The notes: a model not told the origin generated them from the sequence alone. A DNA stretch of 64,000 nt from an uncultured Acidimicrobiales bacterium (GCA_951813555.1 OX638344.1:3745526-3809525), one strand, 5' to 3'. Shown: positions 17,043-26,067, counted from the first letter of the stretch. Program-made: numbers and translations.

Positions 17043-18758
17043 GTGGCTTCCAATTTGATCCAACCCCACGGCGGCGAGCTGGTCGACCTCATGGTCGACG
17101 ACGCCATCTCTGAGGAACTCAAAGCAGCGTCCCGCGACCTTCCGTCGTTCACCCTCCAACCCCGCCACTTGTGCGACCTGGAGCTGCTGTTGAACGGCGG
17201 CTTCTCCCCCCTGCGGGGTTTCATGGGCCAAGCCGACTACGAGCGGGTGTGCTCCGAAATGCGGCTGGCCAACGGAACGCTGTGGCCGATGCCCATCACC
17301 TTGGATGTGGATGCCAAAACGGCCGAGGCGGCCCAGACCGCCGGACGGCTGGCGCTGCGCGACGTGGAGGGGGTCATGCTCGCCGTGCTCACCGTGAGCG
17401 ACGCGTGGCGACCCGACACCACAGCAGAGGCCGAGGCGGTGTTCGCCAGCTCCGACCCCGATCACCCCGGCGTCGGCCATCTGATGCGCAGCACCGCGCC
17501 GATGTATCTGGGCGGGTCGTTGCAGGGCTTGCAGCTCCCCGTCCACTACGACTTCACCGAGCTGCGCCGCACCCCGGCCCAGCTGCGGGACGCCTTCGAC
17601 GCCCAGGGGTGGAGCCGGGTGGTGGCCTTCCAAACCCGCAACCCGATGCACCGGGCCCACGTGGAGCTCACCAGAAGGGCAGCGGTGGAGGCCGACGCCA
17701 ACCTGCTGATCCATCCGGTGGTGGGCATGACCAAGCCCGGTGATGTCGACCACTACACCCGGGGCCGGGTGTACCAGCACATCATCAAGCGCTATCCCGA
17801 GAACTCGGCCATGCTGGCCATGCTGCCGCTGGCCATGCGCATGGGCGGCCCCCGGGAGGCGGTGTGGCACGCCATCATCCGCAAGAACCACGGCGTGTCC
17901 CACTTCATCGTGGGCCGCGACCACGCCGGGCCGGGCTCCGACGCCGCCGGCAACCCGTTCTACGGCCCCTACGACGCCCAGGACATGTTGCGGGACTACA
18001 CCGACGAGCTGAGCGTGACCATGGTCCCGTTCAAGATGATGGTGTACGTCCCCGACAGCGACAGCTACCACCCGGTGGACGAGGTGGACGAGGGAACGGC
18101 CACCCTCAGCATCAGCGGCACCGAGCTGCGGGACCGCTTGGCGTCGGGCGACGACATCCCCGAGTGGTTCAGCTATCCCGAGGTGGTGTCCGAGCTGCGC
18201 CGCACCCATCCCCAGAAGTCCAAGCAGGGCTTCACCGTGTTCTTCACCGGGCTCAGCGGCTCGGGCAAATCCACCATCGCCAACGCGCTCATGTCCAAGC
18301 TGCTGGAGCGGGGAGGGCGGCCGGTAACCCTGCTCGACGGCGATGTCGTGCGCACCAACCTGTCGTCGGAGCTGGGGTTCTCCAAGGAGCACCGCGACAT
18401 CAACATCACCCGCATCGGGTACGTGGCCTCGGAGATAACCAAGCACGGCGGCATCGCCATCTGTGCGCCGATCGCCCCCTACGCCGAGCCCCGGCGCCGC
18501 AACCGGGAGGCCATCTCAGCCAACGGCGGCTACGTGCTGGTGCACGTGTCCACACCGCTGGAGGTGTGCGAACAGCGGGACCGCAAAGGCCTGTACGCCA
18601 AGGCCCGAGCCGGGATCATCAAGGAGTTCACCGGCATCTCCGACCCTTACGAGGAGCCCATCGACGCCGAAATCGTTCTGCCCACCGTGGATCAGACGCC
18701 CGACCAGGCCGCTCAGACCATCATCGACCACCTGGTGGCCGAGGGCTATCTCGAATAG
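17043..18758 (+). CDS. sat-cysC: Bifunctional sulfate adenylyltransferase/adenylylsulfate kinase
   Basis: The 571-residue fusion makes PAPS from sulfate in two ATP-dependent steps. The N-terminal ATP sulfurylase (residues about 1-390) carries the nucleotide-binding RNPMHRAHVEL at about 199-209 and GRDHAGPG downstream. The C-terminal APS kinase (about 395-571) has the P-loop GLSGSGKST at about 403-411, the APS-binding LGFSKEHRDINITRIGY and GLYAKARAG. The Sat-then-CysC order matches homomeric bacterial and fungal-type enzymes rather than the CysDN system common in actinobacteria. Two CysQ-like phosphatase genes follow. The GTG start has no clear Shine-Dalgarno. Confidence 0.96.
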   Translation: MASNLIQPHGGELVDLMVDDAISEELKAASRDLPSFTLQPRHLCDLELLLNGGFSPLRGFMGQADYERVCSEMRLANGTLWPMPITLDVDAKTAEAAQTAGRLALRDVEGVMLAVLTVSDAWRPDTTAEAEAVFASSDPDHPGVGHLMRSTAPMYLGGSLQGLQLPVHYDFTELRRTPAQLRDAFDAQGWSRVVAFQTRNPMHRAHVELTRRAAVEADANLLIHPVVGMTKPGDVDHYTRGRVYQHIIKRYPENSAMLAMLPLAMRMGGPREAVWHAIIRKNHGVSHFIVGRDHAGPGSDAAGNPFYGPYDAQDMLRDYTDELSVTMVPFKMMVYVPDSDSYHPVDEVDEGTATLSISGTELRDRLASGDDIPEWFSYPEVVSELRRTHPQKSKQGFTVFFTGLSGSGKSTIANALMSKLLERGGRPVTLLDGDVVRTNLSSELGFSKEHRDINITRIGYVASEITKHGGIAICAPIAPYAEPRRRNREAISANGGYVLVHVSTPLEVCEQRDRKGLYAKARAGIIKEFTGISDPYEEPIDAEIVLPTVDQTPDQAAQTIIDHLVAEGYLE

Positions 18759-18771
18759 CCCGGCAACTGAG

Positions 18772-18888
18772 ATGCTGCGGTCCGACAATTCGATTGGATA
18801 GCCGGCTCCTATGTCGCGCTCCGACAATTCGATTGGATAGCCAGCTGAGATGTCCCGCTCTCACGATCTGGCCCGGATAGCCGATGCG
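18772..18888. repeat. Three 39-bp tandem units copying the start of the downstream gene
   Basis: Units begin with ATG at 18772, 18811 and 18850, exactly 39 bp apart. Units 1 and 2 share a 23-bp identical core (18781-18803 and 18820-18842). The third unit is the true 5' end of the CysQ-like gene and is more diverged. Units 1 and 2 read as nine-residue mini-ORFs, MLRSDNSIG and MSRSDNSIG, each closed by TAG; unit 3 reads MSRSHDLARIA and stays open. Confidence 0.88.
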
Positions 18889-19635
18889 CTGGCCGCGGCC
18901 GCCGAAGTGCTGGAGCGGTTCACGCCTGGCGAGGTCGAGGCCGAGCTGAAGGACGGGGGCGATCCGCTGACCGCGGCCGACACCGCCGTGAACGAGGTGC
19001 TGGCCGAGGCATTGCGAGGAGGCAATGAGGGCTGGCTGTCGGAGGAGACCACCGACGCCGGCGACCGGTTGGTCCAGCGGAGGGTGTGGGTGGTGGATCC
19101 CATAGACGGCACTCGGGAGTTCATCGACGGCATCCCCGAATGGTGCGTGTCGGTGGGTCTGGTGGAAGACGGCGTGCCAGTGGCCGGTGGCGTGTTGAGC
19201 CCGCCCAACGGTCACCTCATCATCGGATCGGACGAGACCGGGGTGGTATGCAACGGCTCCCCGGCCCAGACGACACCCACCACCGACCTGCGGGGCGCGC
19301 TGGTGCTGGCCTCCCGCAGCGAGGTCAAGCGGGGCGAGTGGGAGCGCTTCTTCGCCACGCCGATTGCCGTGCGAAACATGGGCTCGGTGGCTTACAAGCT
19401 GAGCCTGGTGGGCGCCGGGTTGGCCGACGCCACCTGGACGCTGGTGCCCAAGAACGAGTGGGATGTAGCCGGCGGGGCCGCGCTGGTGAGAGCAGGCGGC
19501 GGGCGGGTGTTCGGGATCGACGGCGCCGATGTGGTATTCAACCGGCCCGACCCGCTGATGGACGGCTTCATCGCAGTCGCCCCTGGCCTCAGCAATCAGG
19601 TGATGGACCTGCTCGGCATTTGTTCAATGCCGTGA
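18850..19635 (+). CDS. Inositol monophosphatase-family phosphatase, CysQ-like
   Basis: The 261-residue protein belongs to the lithium-sensitive phosphatase superfamily. The metal-binding parts are GDPLTAADTAVNE, WLSEET (EE-type motif), VVDPIDGTREF at about residues 81-91, and NEWDVAGGAALVRAGGG near the end. CysQ dephosphorylates PAP to AMP, removing the by-product of PAPS use; the position directly after sat-cysC supports that role. Inositol-1-phosphatase activity cannot be ruled out. The start codon lies in the last unit of a 39-bp tandem triplication. The stop overlaps the GTG of the next, related gene. Confidence 0.9.
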   Translation: MSRSHDLARIADALAAAAEVLERFTPGEVEAELKDGGDPLTAADTAVNEVLAEALRGGNEGWLSEETTDAGDRLVQRRVWVVDPIDGTREFIDGIPEWCVSVGLVEDGVPVAGGVLSPPNGHLIIGSDETGVVCNGSPAQTTPTTDLRGALVLASRSEVKRGEWERFFATPIAVRNMGSVAYKLSLVGAGLADATWTLVPKNEWDVAGGAALVRAGGGRVFGIDGADVVFNRPDPLMDGFIAVAPGLSNQVMDLLGICSMP

Positions 19636-20360
19636 ACGACCACCAGCTGGCCGCTTGGCTGGCCACCGAAGCCGGAGATCGGCTGGTGAAGCTGCGGGCC
19701 GAGATGAGCGGACAGCGTCTGGCCCCGTTCGCGGTGGGAGCTCGAGGTGACGCCGCCGCCCATGAGTTCATCGAAAACGCCCTGAACGAGCACCGTCCCG
19801 ACGACATGGTGCTGTCGGAGGAGTCGACGGACGACCGCCGACGGCTTCAGCACGATCGAGTGTGGATCGTCGACCCGCTGGACGGCACGCGGGAGTTCTC
19901 CACTCCGGGTCGCACCGATTGGGCGGTCCACGTGGCCCTGGTCGCCGACGGCACACCCATCGCCGCCGCGGTGGCCCTCCCCGCCCAAGCCATCACCCTG
20001 GTCACCCAGCCGGCCTCACCTACTCCCGAGGCCGCTGTTCCGCCCCGGGTCATCACCAGCAGAAGCCGCCCCGGTCGCCTGTCCCGGCGAATCGCCGACG
20101 CCATCGGGGCCAGCATCGTCCAGTTGGGCTCGGCCGGGGCCAAAGCCGCCGCCGTCATAGGCGGCGAAGCCGAGGTTTATGCCCACGCATCGGGGCTGCA
20201 CGAATGGGACCTGTGCGCTCCCGCCGCGGTGGCCACGGCCGCCGGGCTGCACGTCTCCCACCTCAATGGATCTGAGCTGCGGTTCAACCAGTCCGACACC
20301 TACGTGTCGGATTTCGTGATCTGCCACCCCGATTTCGCCTCGGCCGTCATCTCCCGGTGA
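19632..20360 (+). CDS. Second CysQ-like inositol monophosphatase-family protein
   Basis: The 242-residue paralog of the preceding gene starts with a GTG that overlaps the previous stop (GTGA), so it is translationally coupled. It keeps LSEEST, VWIVDPLDGTREF and the C-terminal HEWDLCAPAAVATAAG metal-binding sites. In the first motif the usual D-x-T-x-A-D is reduced to ARGDAAAHE. Tandem CysQ-like genes behind sat-cysC suggest a division of labour between PAP and another phosphorylated substrate such as an inositol phosphate, but this is inference. Confidence 0.88.
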   Translation: MNDHQLAAWLATEAGDRLVKLRAEMSGQRLAPFAVGARGDAAAHEFIENALNEHRPDDMVLSEESTDDRRRLQHDRVWIVDPLDGTREFSTPGRTDWAVHVALVADGTPIAAAVALPAQAITLVTQPASPTPEAAVPPRVITSRSRPGRLSRRIADAIGASIVQLGSAGAKAAAVIGGEAEVYAHASGLHEWDLCAPAAVATAAGLHVSHLNGSELRFNQSDTYVSDFVICHPDFASAVISR

Positions 20361-20489
20361 TTCTCGGCTCTGCCTCCCCGTAGATTGTCCGTGGACGGTA
20401 GAGCTGGAACTTCCAAGAACACTGCTATTTCAACGTGTTGCAAACGTGCGCCGTATTCAATTGCACAGAACCGTAGATTGGGAGCTGCT

Positions 20490-21149
20490 GTGAGATTGGT
20501 AATCGCCCGATGCTCGGTGGACTACGACGGCCGGCTGTCCGCACATCTGCCCGAGGCAGTGCGGCTCATCATGATCAAGGCCGACGGCTGCGTGGCCATC
20601 CATGCCGACGGCGGGGCCTACAAGCCGCTGAACTGGATGAACGCCCCCAATCGGCTGTCGGAGGAAGACGGCGTTTGGACGGTCGTCAATCCGGCCGGCG
20701 AGAAGCTCATTATCACCATCCACGAGCTGATCTCCGACACCGCCCACGAGCTGGGTCACGACCCCGGTCTGGACAAAGACGGAGTGGAGGCCCATCTGCA
20801 AGAGCTGCTGGCGGCGTCGCCCGAGGTGCTGGGAGACGGATTCCGGCTGGTACGCCGCGAGTACCCCACCGACATCGGCCCGGTGGACTTGCTGTGCCGG
20901 GACGCCGACGGAATCGCCATTGCTGTGGAGGTGAAGCGGCGGGGCGAGATTGCCGGGGTGGAGCAGCTCACCCGCTACCTCCAGTTCTTGAACCGCGATC
21001 CGGTTCTGGCACCGGTGCGGGGAGTGTTCGCCGCTCAGGTCATTCGGCCCCAGGCTCGGGCCTTGAGCGCCGACCGGGGCATCGAGTGCGTGGAGATCGA
21101 CTACGACCTGCTCAGGGGCATCGAGCCCGACCAGGCCAAGTTGTTCTGA
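20490..21149 (+). CDS. nucS: Endonuclease NucS (EndoMS), non-canonical mismatch repair
   Basis: The 219-residue protein starts [20 protein letters not shown], the characteristic NucS N terminus, and has the PD-(D/E)XK nuclease core in the C-terminal half: [11 protein letters not shown] and [19 protein letters not shown]. NucS cuts both strands at G/T and related mismatches and replaces MutSL in many actinobacteria and archaea. The GTG at 20490 is chosen because GGAG lies 5 nt upstream and family members begin here; the frame is open further upstream to 20385 without family similarity. Confidence 0.95.
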   Translation: MRLVIARCSVDYDGRLSAHLPEAVRLIMIKADGCVAIHADGGAYKPLNWMNAPNRLSEEDGVWTVVNPAGEKLIITIHELISDTAHELGHDPGLDKDGVEAHLQELLAASPEVLGDGFRLVRREYPTDIGPVDLLCRDADGIAIAVEVKRRGEIAGVEQLTRYLQFLNRDPVLAPVRGVFAAQVIRPQARALSADRGIECVEIDYDLLRGIEPDQAKLF

Positions 21150-21210
21150 GCCCCACCATGTTCACTTCCCCGCTTGAACCCGATCGGCGACACGATCCCG
21201 CTACCATCCG

Positions 21211-23253
21211 ATGACCGGCATGGATCCGCACTCCCCACTCCGCCTACGCCGACCTCCCCGTCCCCTCTGGGTCTGGGCCCTCATGATCGCTCCGGTCGCG
21301 CTCTTGGCCATTTGGCTGATTTCTTGGCTGGTGGACTCCTCCGGCAACGACGACAAGACCCCCCGAGGGCTGAAGCTGGAAAGTCCGGTCATTCCCGATA
21401 TCAGCATCGACATCGGAGGGCTGAGCGAGGATGACGTCACCAATGTGGTGGTGGAGCTGGCTGAGCGCTTCCAGCAAACCCCGATAGAGATCGCCACCCC
21501 CAGCCGGGTCGTCACCTTCACCGCCGAGGAGGTCGGACTGGCGGTTGACGTGGAAGGCACCGTCGCCGCGATCATGGCGCTGGACGGCGACGAGAGCAAC
21601 CCCATCGGTTGGACTGCGTCATTTTTTGAGAGCTCTCAATCAGAGTTGCTGTTCGAAGTGTCCACCAGCGACAGCCAGATCGCGAAGCTGGAGGCCGAGT
21701 TGCACCTGCCACCAGTCGACCCCACCATCGTGCTGGAAAACGGCATATTCCAAGTGACTCCCGGTGTGCCCGGAGAAGTCGCCAGCCTGTCCTCGGCGCT
21801 CCCCCAATTGCTTGATGCCGCTGGACGCGGTGCCAGCCCATTGATGGCCGATGCCGACGTTCGCCTCATCTCGCCCGAGGTTGCCGAGACTACGATTTCC
21901 ACGACCGCCGACTGGATAAATCAGCGAACCGCCCAAGGCCTGTTGGTGACGGTTGAGGAAGCCACCAAGCGGGTGCAGCCAGCCCAGCTTCGATCGTGGG
22001 TGATCCTCTATAACGTCAATAACGAGTGGAGCTACGACATCGATCGGCAGAAGCTGGAAGACGACCTCGCGGAGCTCTTCATCGAGGTCGCCACCGTGGC
22101 GTCCGAACCAGTGCTCACGGTGACCGACGATACGCCGGTGCTGGTCAGCGAAGTGCCCGCCCTAATCTGCTGTGATGAGTTGGCATACCGCGAGGTGCTC
22201 GAGGCCCTGAAGACCCAACTGCCCGCCGTGGAATTGGAGCTGCGGGAATCCGACAAGATAAACGACCAGAGCTGGCTGGTTGAACGGGGAATTGCGCAGC
22301 TGACCGGCCGGTTCACCACCTACTACACCCCGGGTCAAGACCGGGTCTCCAACATCCATCGAATCGCCGAGCTGATCCAGGGGGCGGTGGTCTATCCGGG
22401 TGAGACGTTCTCGGTCAACGAATACGTGGGTGAGCGCACCGAGGAGAAGGGGTTCGTGGACGCCGGAGTCATCTACGACGGGGTGTACAGCTCGGATGTG
22501 GGCGGGGGCATCTCCCAGTTCATCACCACCCTGTTCACCGCGGCCTTCAACGCGGGGATGGAGTTCCCCGAGTACCAGGCGCACAGCATCGACATCGCCC
22601 GCTACCGGGAGGGAGTGGACGCCACCATCTCCTGGCCGAAGCCCGATTTCAAGTTCCGCAACCCCAATCCCTACGCGGTGCTGCTGTGGCCCACGGTTAC
22701 CGAAGAGAGCGTCACCGTTAGCCTGTACTCCACGGCGTACGCCGAGGTGGAGTGGACCAACCGCTATGACACCCCGCGCCGGTTCTGCACCCTGCGAACC
22801 ACCGAGCGCAGCCGAACCTACTCCGACGGCACCGTGCTGCGAGACTCGGTGGCCGCGCTCTATCAGCCTCGAGAGGGCATCAACTGCGACGGCGTTTGCA
22901 CCTCCTCGGTGCTGCCGATGGATGCAGACGGCGACGGCGAGGTGGAATATGACGACGATGGCCTGCCCGAGCAGTGTGTCCTCCCCGAGGACTGCACCGA
23001 CACCCACGCGCCGGTGGACGTCGACGAAGACAACAGACCCGATCTCTGCACTTTTCCGCCGCCTGCCGAAGAGGGCGAGCCGGGGGACACTGCCCCCGAG
23101 GAGGGCGAGCCGGGGGACACTGCCCCCGAGGAGGGCGAGCCGGGGGACACTGCTCTCGAGGAGCCCACGCCCGAGGCGACCCCGGCTGACGACCCCGCGA
23201 CAACACCGGGGCAAACCCAGGCTCTAGACCCCGAGCGGGGGCAAAGCGCATGA
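21211..23253 (+). CDS. VanW family cell-envelope protein with PG_binding_4-type region
   Basis: The 680-residue protein has an N-terminal membrane anchor (residues about 19-40), a peptidoglycan-binding-4-like region (about 50-340), and the VanW domain beginning at about residue 370 with TYYTPGQDRVSNIHRI, FSVNEYVGERTEEKGF and GGGISQFITTLFTAAF. After the domain comes a Cys-rich segment with DADGDGEVEYDDDG and DVDEDNRPD, which resemble calcium-binding thrombospondin type 3 repeats. A tail follows with three EEGEPGDTAP repeats. VanW is found in glycopeptide-resistance loci, but its biochemical role is unknown. Probably exposed on the outer membrane face. Confidence 0.9.
   Translation: MTGMDPHSPLRLRRPPRPLWVWALMIAPVALLAIWLISWLVDSSGNDDKTPRGLKLESPVIPDISIDIGGLSEDDVTNVVVELAERFQQTPIEIATPSRVVTFTAEEVGLAVDVEGTVAAIMALDGDESNPIGWTASFFESSQSELLFEVSTSDSQIAKLEAELHLPPVDPTIVLENGIFQVTPGVPGEVASLSSALPQLLDAAGRGASPLMADADVRLISPEVAETTISTTADWINQRTAQGLLVTVEEATKRVQPAQLRSWVILYNVNNEWSYDIDRQKLEDDLAELFIEVATVASEPVLTVTDDTPVLVSEVPALICCDELAYREVLEALKTQLPAVELELRESDKINDQSWLVERGIAQLTGRFTTYYTPGQDRVSNIHRIAELIQGAVVYPGETFSVNEYVGERTEEKGFVDAGVIYDGVYSSDVGGGISQFITTLFTAAFNAGMEFPEYQAHSIDIARYREGVDATISWPKPDFKFRNPNPYAVLLWPTVTEESVTVSLYSTAYAEVEWTNRYDTPRRFCTLRTTERSRTYSDGTVLRDSVAALYQPREGINCDGVCTSSVLPMDADGDGEVEYDDDGLPEQCVLPEDCTDTHAPVDVDEDNRPDLCTFPPPAEEGEPGDTAPEEGEPGDTAPEEGEPGDTALEEPTPEATPADDPATTPGQTQALDPERGQSA
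23071..23160. repeat. Three in-frame 30-bp tandem repeats
   Basis: Three consecutive 30-bp units at 23071, 23101 and 23131 encode a Glu/Gly/Pro/Asp/Thr-rich decapeptide in the VanW tail. Units 1 and 2 are identical; unit 3 differs only in its last bases. Unit number is prone to slippage variation. Confidence 0.95.
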
Positions 23254-23266
23254 CCCTGTCGATCCG

Positions 23267-24472
23267 ATGAGCGGGGCGTGGGATGCTGCCGTCGTGGGGG
23301 CCGGACCGGCCGGCTGCGCGGCGGCCATCACTTTGGCCCGGGCCGGAAAGCGGGTTGTGATGGTAGACCGGGCTCGCTTCCCCCGGCCCAAAGCGTGCGG
23401 CGACGGCCTCACCGCCGGGGCGCTGCGGCTCCTCGAGGGCTTGGGACTGGACCCGACGCCCATCTCGTCGTGGATGCCGGTGGAAGACGTGTGCATCCGG
23501 TCGCCCTCCGGCCGCACCATAGAGTTCCCCCTGCCCCGGGGAGGCGGCCAATTCGCCGCGGTAGTACCCCGGTCAGAGTTGGACAACGCCCTGGTGGAGC
23601 AGGCGAAATCGGCAGGCGCCGAACTCGTGGAGGGCGCCAACAGCCAAGGCGTGGTCGAAGAAGACGGCCATGTCGTGCTGGAGGTGAAGAACATCGGGGC
23701 GATGCAGGCTCACTACGTGATCGCCGCCGACGGGATGTGGTCGCCCACCCGCAAATACCTGGGCTTGGCCCACCACGGTTACCGAGGAGACTGGCATGCC
23801 TTCCGCCAGTACTGGTCGGGGGTGGACCCCTCGGCCAGTCGGGCCCTGTGGGTGTGGTTCGAAGAGGAGATCTTGCCCGGCTACGTCTGGTCGTTTCCCC
23901 TGCCCGACGGCCGGGCCAACGTGGGGTTCGGCGTACGACGGGGCGGTCCGGTGGCGGTGGGCGAGATGGGCAAGCTGTGGCGGGAGCTGCTGGAGCGAGA
24001 CCACATCCGGGCCGTGCTGGGCCACCGCGCCGCCCCCGAGACGACCCACCGGGCTTGGCCCATCCCGGCCCGCATCGACAAGACCCCGCTGACCGCCCAG
24101 CGAACCATGTTCGTGGGCGACGCCGCGGCGGCCACCGACCCCATGAGCGGCGAGGGCATCGCCCAGGCCCTCCTCACCGGCATCGGCGCGGCCAACGCCG
24201 TGCTGGAAGGCGGCGGCGCCGATCAGGTGATGGCCAACTACCGCCGCTTCGTGCGCCGAGAACTGTTCGCCGACCACCGCATGGCCCGCCGCCTCGGCCG
24301 CGTCCTGGCCACCCGCCCCGGCGCCCGGGGCGCGGTGCGCATCGCCGGCCTCACTCCCTGGACCCGGCGAAACTTCGCCCGCTGGCTGTTCGAGGACTAC
24401 CCGAGGTCGATAATCACCACCCCCCGCCGCTGGCACCGCAAACCCCTCACCTCTCCCGGGGCATACCGCTGA
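23267..24472 (+). CDS. Geranylgeranyl reductase-family FAD-dependent oxidoreductase
   Basis: The 401-residue flavoprotein begins with VVGAGPAGCAAAITLARAGKRVVMVDRA, a dinucleotide-binding fold, and then FPRPKACGDGLTAGAL, which is the conserved KxCGDGL signature of geranylgeranyl-reductase-like enzymes. The C-terminal FAD-contact motif is MFVGDAAAATDPMSGEGIAQAL. Such enzymes saturate prenyl chains of menaquinone or lipids; in actinobacteria a relative (MenJ type) reduces menaquinone. The substrate is not proven here. It starts 14 nt after the VanW gene. Confidence 0.9.
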   Translation: MSGAWDAAVVGAGPAGCAAAITLARAGKRVVMVDRARFPRPKACGDGLTAGALRLLEGLGLDPTPISSWMPVEDVCIRSPSGRTIEFPLPRGGGQFAAVVPRSELDNALVEQAKSAGAELVEGANSQGVVEEDGHVVLEVKNIGAMQAHYVIAADGMWSPTRKYLGLAHHGYRGDWHAFRQYWSGVDPSASRALWVWFEEEILPGYVWSFPLPDGRANVGFGVRRGGPVAVGEMGKLWRELLERDHIRAVLGHRAAPETTHRAWPIPARIDKTPLTAQRTMFVGDAAAATDPMSGEGIAQALLTGIGAANAVLEGGGADQVMANYRRFVRRELFADHRMARRLGRVLATRPGARGAVRIAGLTPWTRRNFARWLFEDYPRSIITTPRRWHRKPLTSPGAYR

Positions 24473-24498
24473 CGGTGCCGACTGCGGCCTACTCGCCC

Positions 24499-24504
24499 TA
24501 ACCT
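24499..24504 (+). promoter_or_regulatory. Candidate -10 hexamer for a leaderless transcript
   Basis: TAACCT lies 7 nt before the ATG at 24512, with no Shine-Dalgarno between, matching the leaderless pattern repeated in this window. Confidence 0.4.
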
Positions 24505-24511
24505 TCAGGCC

Positions 24512-25417
24512 ATGGCATTGAGTTTTGACAACCGGGTGGCGATCGTCACCGGGGCGGGCGGCGGACTGGGGCGCCTGTACGCGCTGGAGCTGGCCCGGCG
24601 GGGGGCCCGGTTGGTGATCAACGACCTGGGCGGGTCGGCCGACGGCACCGGGGCCAGCGAAGGGCCGGCCCAGAGGGTGGCCAATGAGATCAACGGCGGC
24701 GGCGGCGAAGCGGTGGCCGATACCCACTCGGTGGCCACCACCGAGGGCGGGGCCGCCATCACCGCTACCGCAATGGAGGCGTTCGGCCGAGTGGACGTCG
24801 TGATCAACAACGCCGGCATCCTGCGGGACAAGACCTTCCACAAGCTGGAGGACGAGCAGCTCCACCCCGTGCTCGCCGTCCACCTCCGGGGAGCGTTCAA
24901 CGTTACCCGACCGGCCTTCGCCCAGATGCGGGAGCAGGGCTATGGCCGCATCGTGTGCGCCACATCAAACGCCGGGGTGTTGGGCAACTTCGGCCAGTCC
25001 AACTACAGCGCGGCCAAAATGGGGCTGGTGGGACTCACCAACACGCTGTCCCTGGAAGGCGCCAGGTACAACATCAAGGCCAACTGCATAGCGCCGGTGG
25101 CCACCACCCGCATGACCGAGGCCATCTTCGGCGAAGAGATCAAAGAGGCTATGAACCCGGAGCTGGTCACCCCGGTGGTGTGCTTTTTGGCCCATGAGGA
25201 CTGCCCGGCTTCCGGCGAGGTGTACTCCGCGGCCGGCGGCACGGTGGCCCGGTTCTTCATCGGCCGTACGCCGGGCTACTACAACCCCGACCTCACCGTT
25301 GAGGACGTGGCCGAGAACTTCGACCAGATTCGCGATGAGACCGGCTACAAGGTGCTGGGCGACGCCAACCACGAGGTGGGCGTGGCCTACAAGACGATTC
25401 GGGCTGCCGGCGAATGA
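24512..25417 (+). CDS. SDR similar to the (3R)-hydroxyacyl-CoA dehydrogenase domain of MFE-2
   Basis: The 301-residue protein carries TGAGGGLGRLYALELARRGA followed by LVINDLGGSADGTGAS, a combination specific to the dehydrogenase part of peroxisomal-type multifunctional enzyme 2. NNAGILRDKTF, CATSNAGVLGNFGQSNYSAAKMG and the C-terminal APVATTRMTEAIF region also match. It probably oxidises 3R-hydroxyacyl-CoA to 3-ketoacyl-CoA in beta-oxidation of long or sterol side chains. The stop overlaps the start of the PAP2 gene by 4 nt. Confidence 0.91.
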   Translation: MALSFDNRVAIVTGAGGGLGRLYALELARRGARLVINDLGGSADGTGASEGPAQRVANEINGGGGEAVADTHSVATTEGGAAITATAMEAFGRVDVVINNAGILRDKTFHKLEDEQLHPVLAVHLRGAFNVTRPAFAQMREQGYGRIVCATSNAGVLGNFGQSNYSAAKMGLVGLTNTLSLEGARYNIKANCIAPVATTRMTEAIFGEEIKEAMNPELVTPVVCFLAHEDCPASGEVYSAAGGTVARFFIGRTPGYYNPDLTVEDVAENFDQIRDETGYKVLGDANHEVGVAYKTIRAAGE

Positions 25418-26067
25418 CGCCCGAAGGCGCTGAGCGCTCGGAAGGGTCTCTCGACGCTGAAGAGGTCGCCGCTCTCGACGAGGCTGAGATCTTCGACGAG
25501 TCAACCCCCGAAGAGCCGATCCTCCACAAATCGGACCTCCCCGCCGGCTTGGAGGCCGCCATCGAAACCCTCGACAACGCGGTCGAGGAAGTGTTCGACC
25601 GCCTGCGGGGGAATCCGGTGGCCGACCGGGTGTTCTACACCGCCTCGGAGCTGGGTAACTTCAGCATCCTGTGGCATGCCCTGGCCTGGGCCGGGGCCAC
25701 CTCCAAACGGGGCCGGCGCAACGCCTTGCGGGTGTCGGCAGCCCTGGCGGTGGAGTCGGCGCTGGTCAACGGACCGATCAAGTCAGCCTTCAACCGCTCC
25801 CGTCCGCTGGCTGAGCACGACCACCCCCACCGACTGCGCCAGCCCCTCACCAGCAGCTTCCCCAGCGGTCACGCCAGTGCGGCGGTGGTGGCCGCTGCGC
25901 TGTTGTCCGAGTCCCGACGCCGGCGCTGGCCCTTCTGGGCCGCTGCCTCGGTGGTGGCTGCTAGCCGGGTCCACGTCCGCATCCACCACACCTCCGACGT
26001 AGTGGTCGGTGCCCTGGTGGGCGCAGTGATCGCCCGGCTGTTCAAGAAGATCTGGCCGCTGCACTGA
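25414..26067 (+). CDS. PAP2-family membrane phosphatase
   Basis: The 217-residue protein has an acidic N-terminal extension of about 50 residues and then the three PAP2 active-site motifs: KSAFNRSRP (KX6RP), SSFPSGHAS (PSGH) and SRVHVRIHHTSD (SRX5HX3D). Family members remove phosphate from lipid phosphates or undecaprenyl pyrophosphate. The core contains about three to four hydrophobic segments. It is translationally coupled to the preceding SDR gene by an ATGA overlap and is followed 3 nt later by the methyltransferase-glycosylase fusion. Confidence 0.9.
   Translation: MTPEGAERSEGSLDAEEVAALDEAEIFDESTPEEPILHKSDLPAGLEAAIETLDNAVEEVFDRLRGNPVADRVFYTASELGNFSILWHALAWAGATSKRGRRNALRVSAALAVESALVNGPIKSAFNRSRPLAEHDHPHRLRQPLTSSFPSGHASAAVVAAALLSESRRRRWPFWAAASVVAASRVHVRIHHTSDVVVGALVGAVIARLFKKIWPLH

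Noticed and set aside
16950..18446. A 498-codon open frame on the minus strand opposite sat-cysC
   Set aside because: Composition is that of an antisense shadow (His/Val/Gly/Leu-rich with no family motif), caused by high third-position GC; the forward frame has full Sat and CysC motifs.
18772..18888. Possible CRISPR or IS end from the 39-bp units
   Set aside because: Units are directly tandem with no spacers, lack palindromic ends, and the third unit is coding sequence of the next gene.
20371..20482. CCGTAGATTG occurring twice before nucS
   Set aside because: Only 10 bp, at unrelated positions relative to the start, so chance is sufficient.
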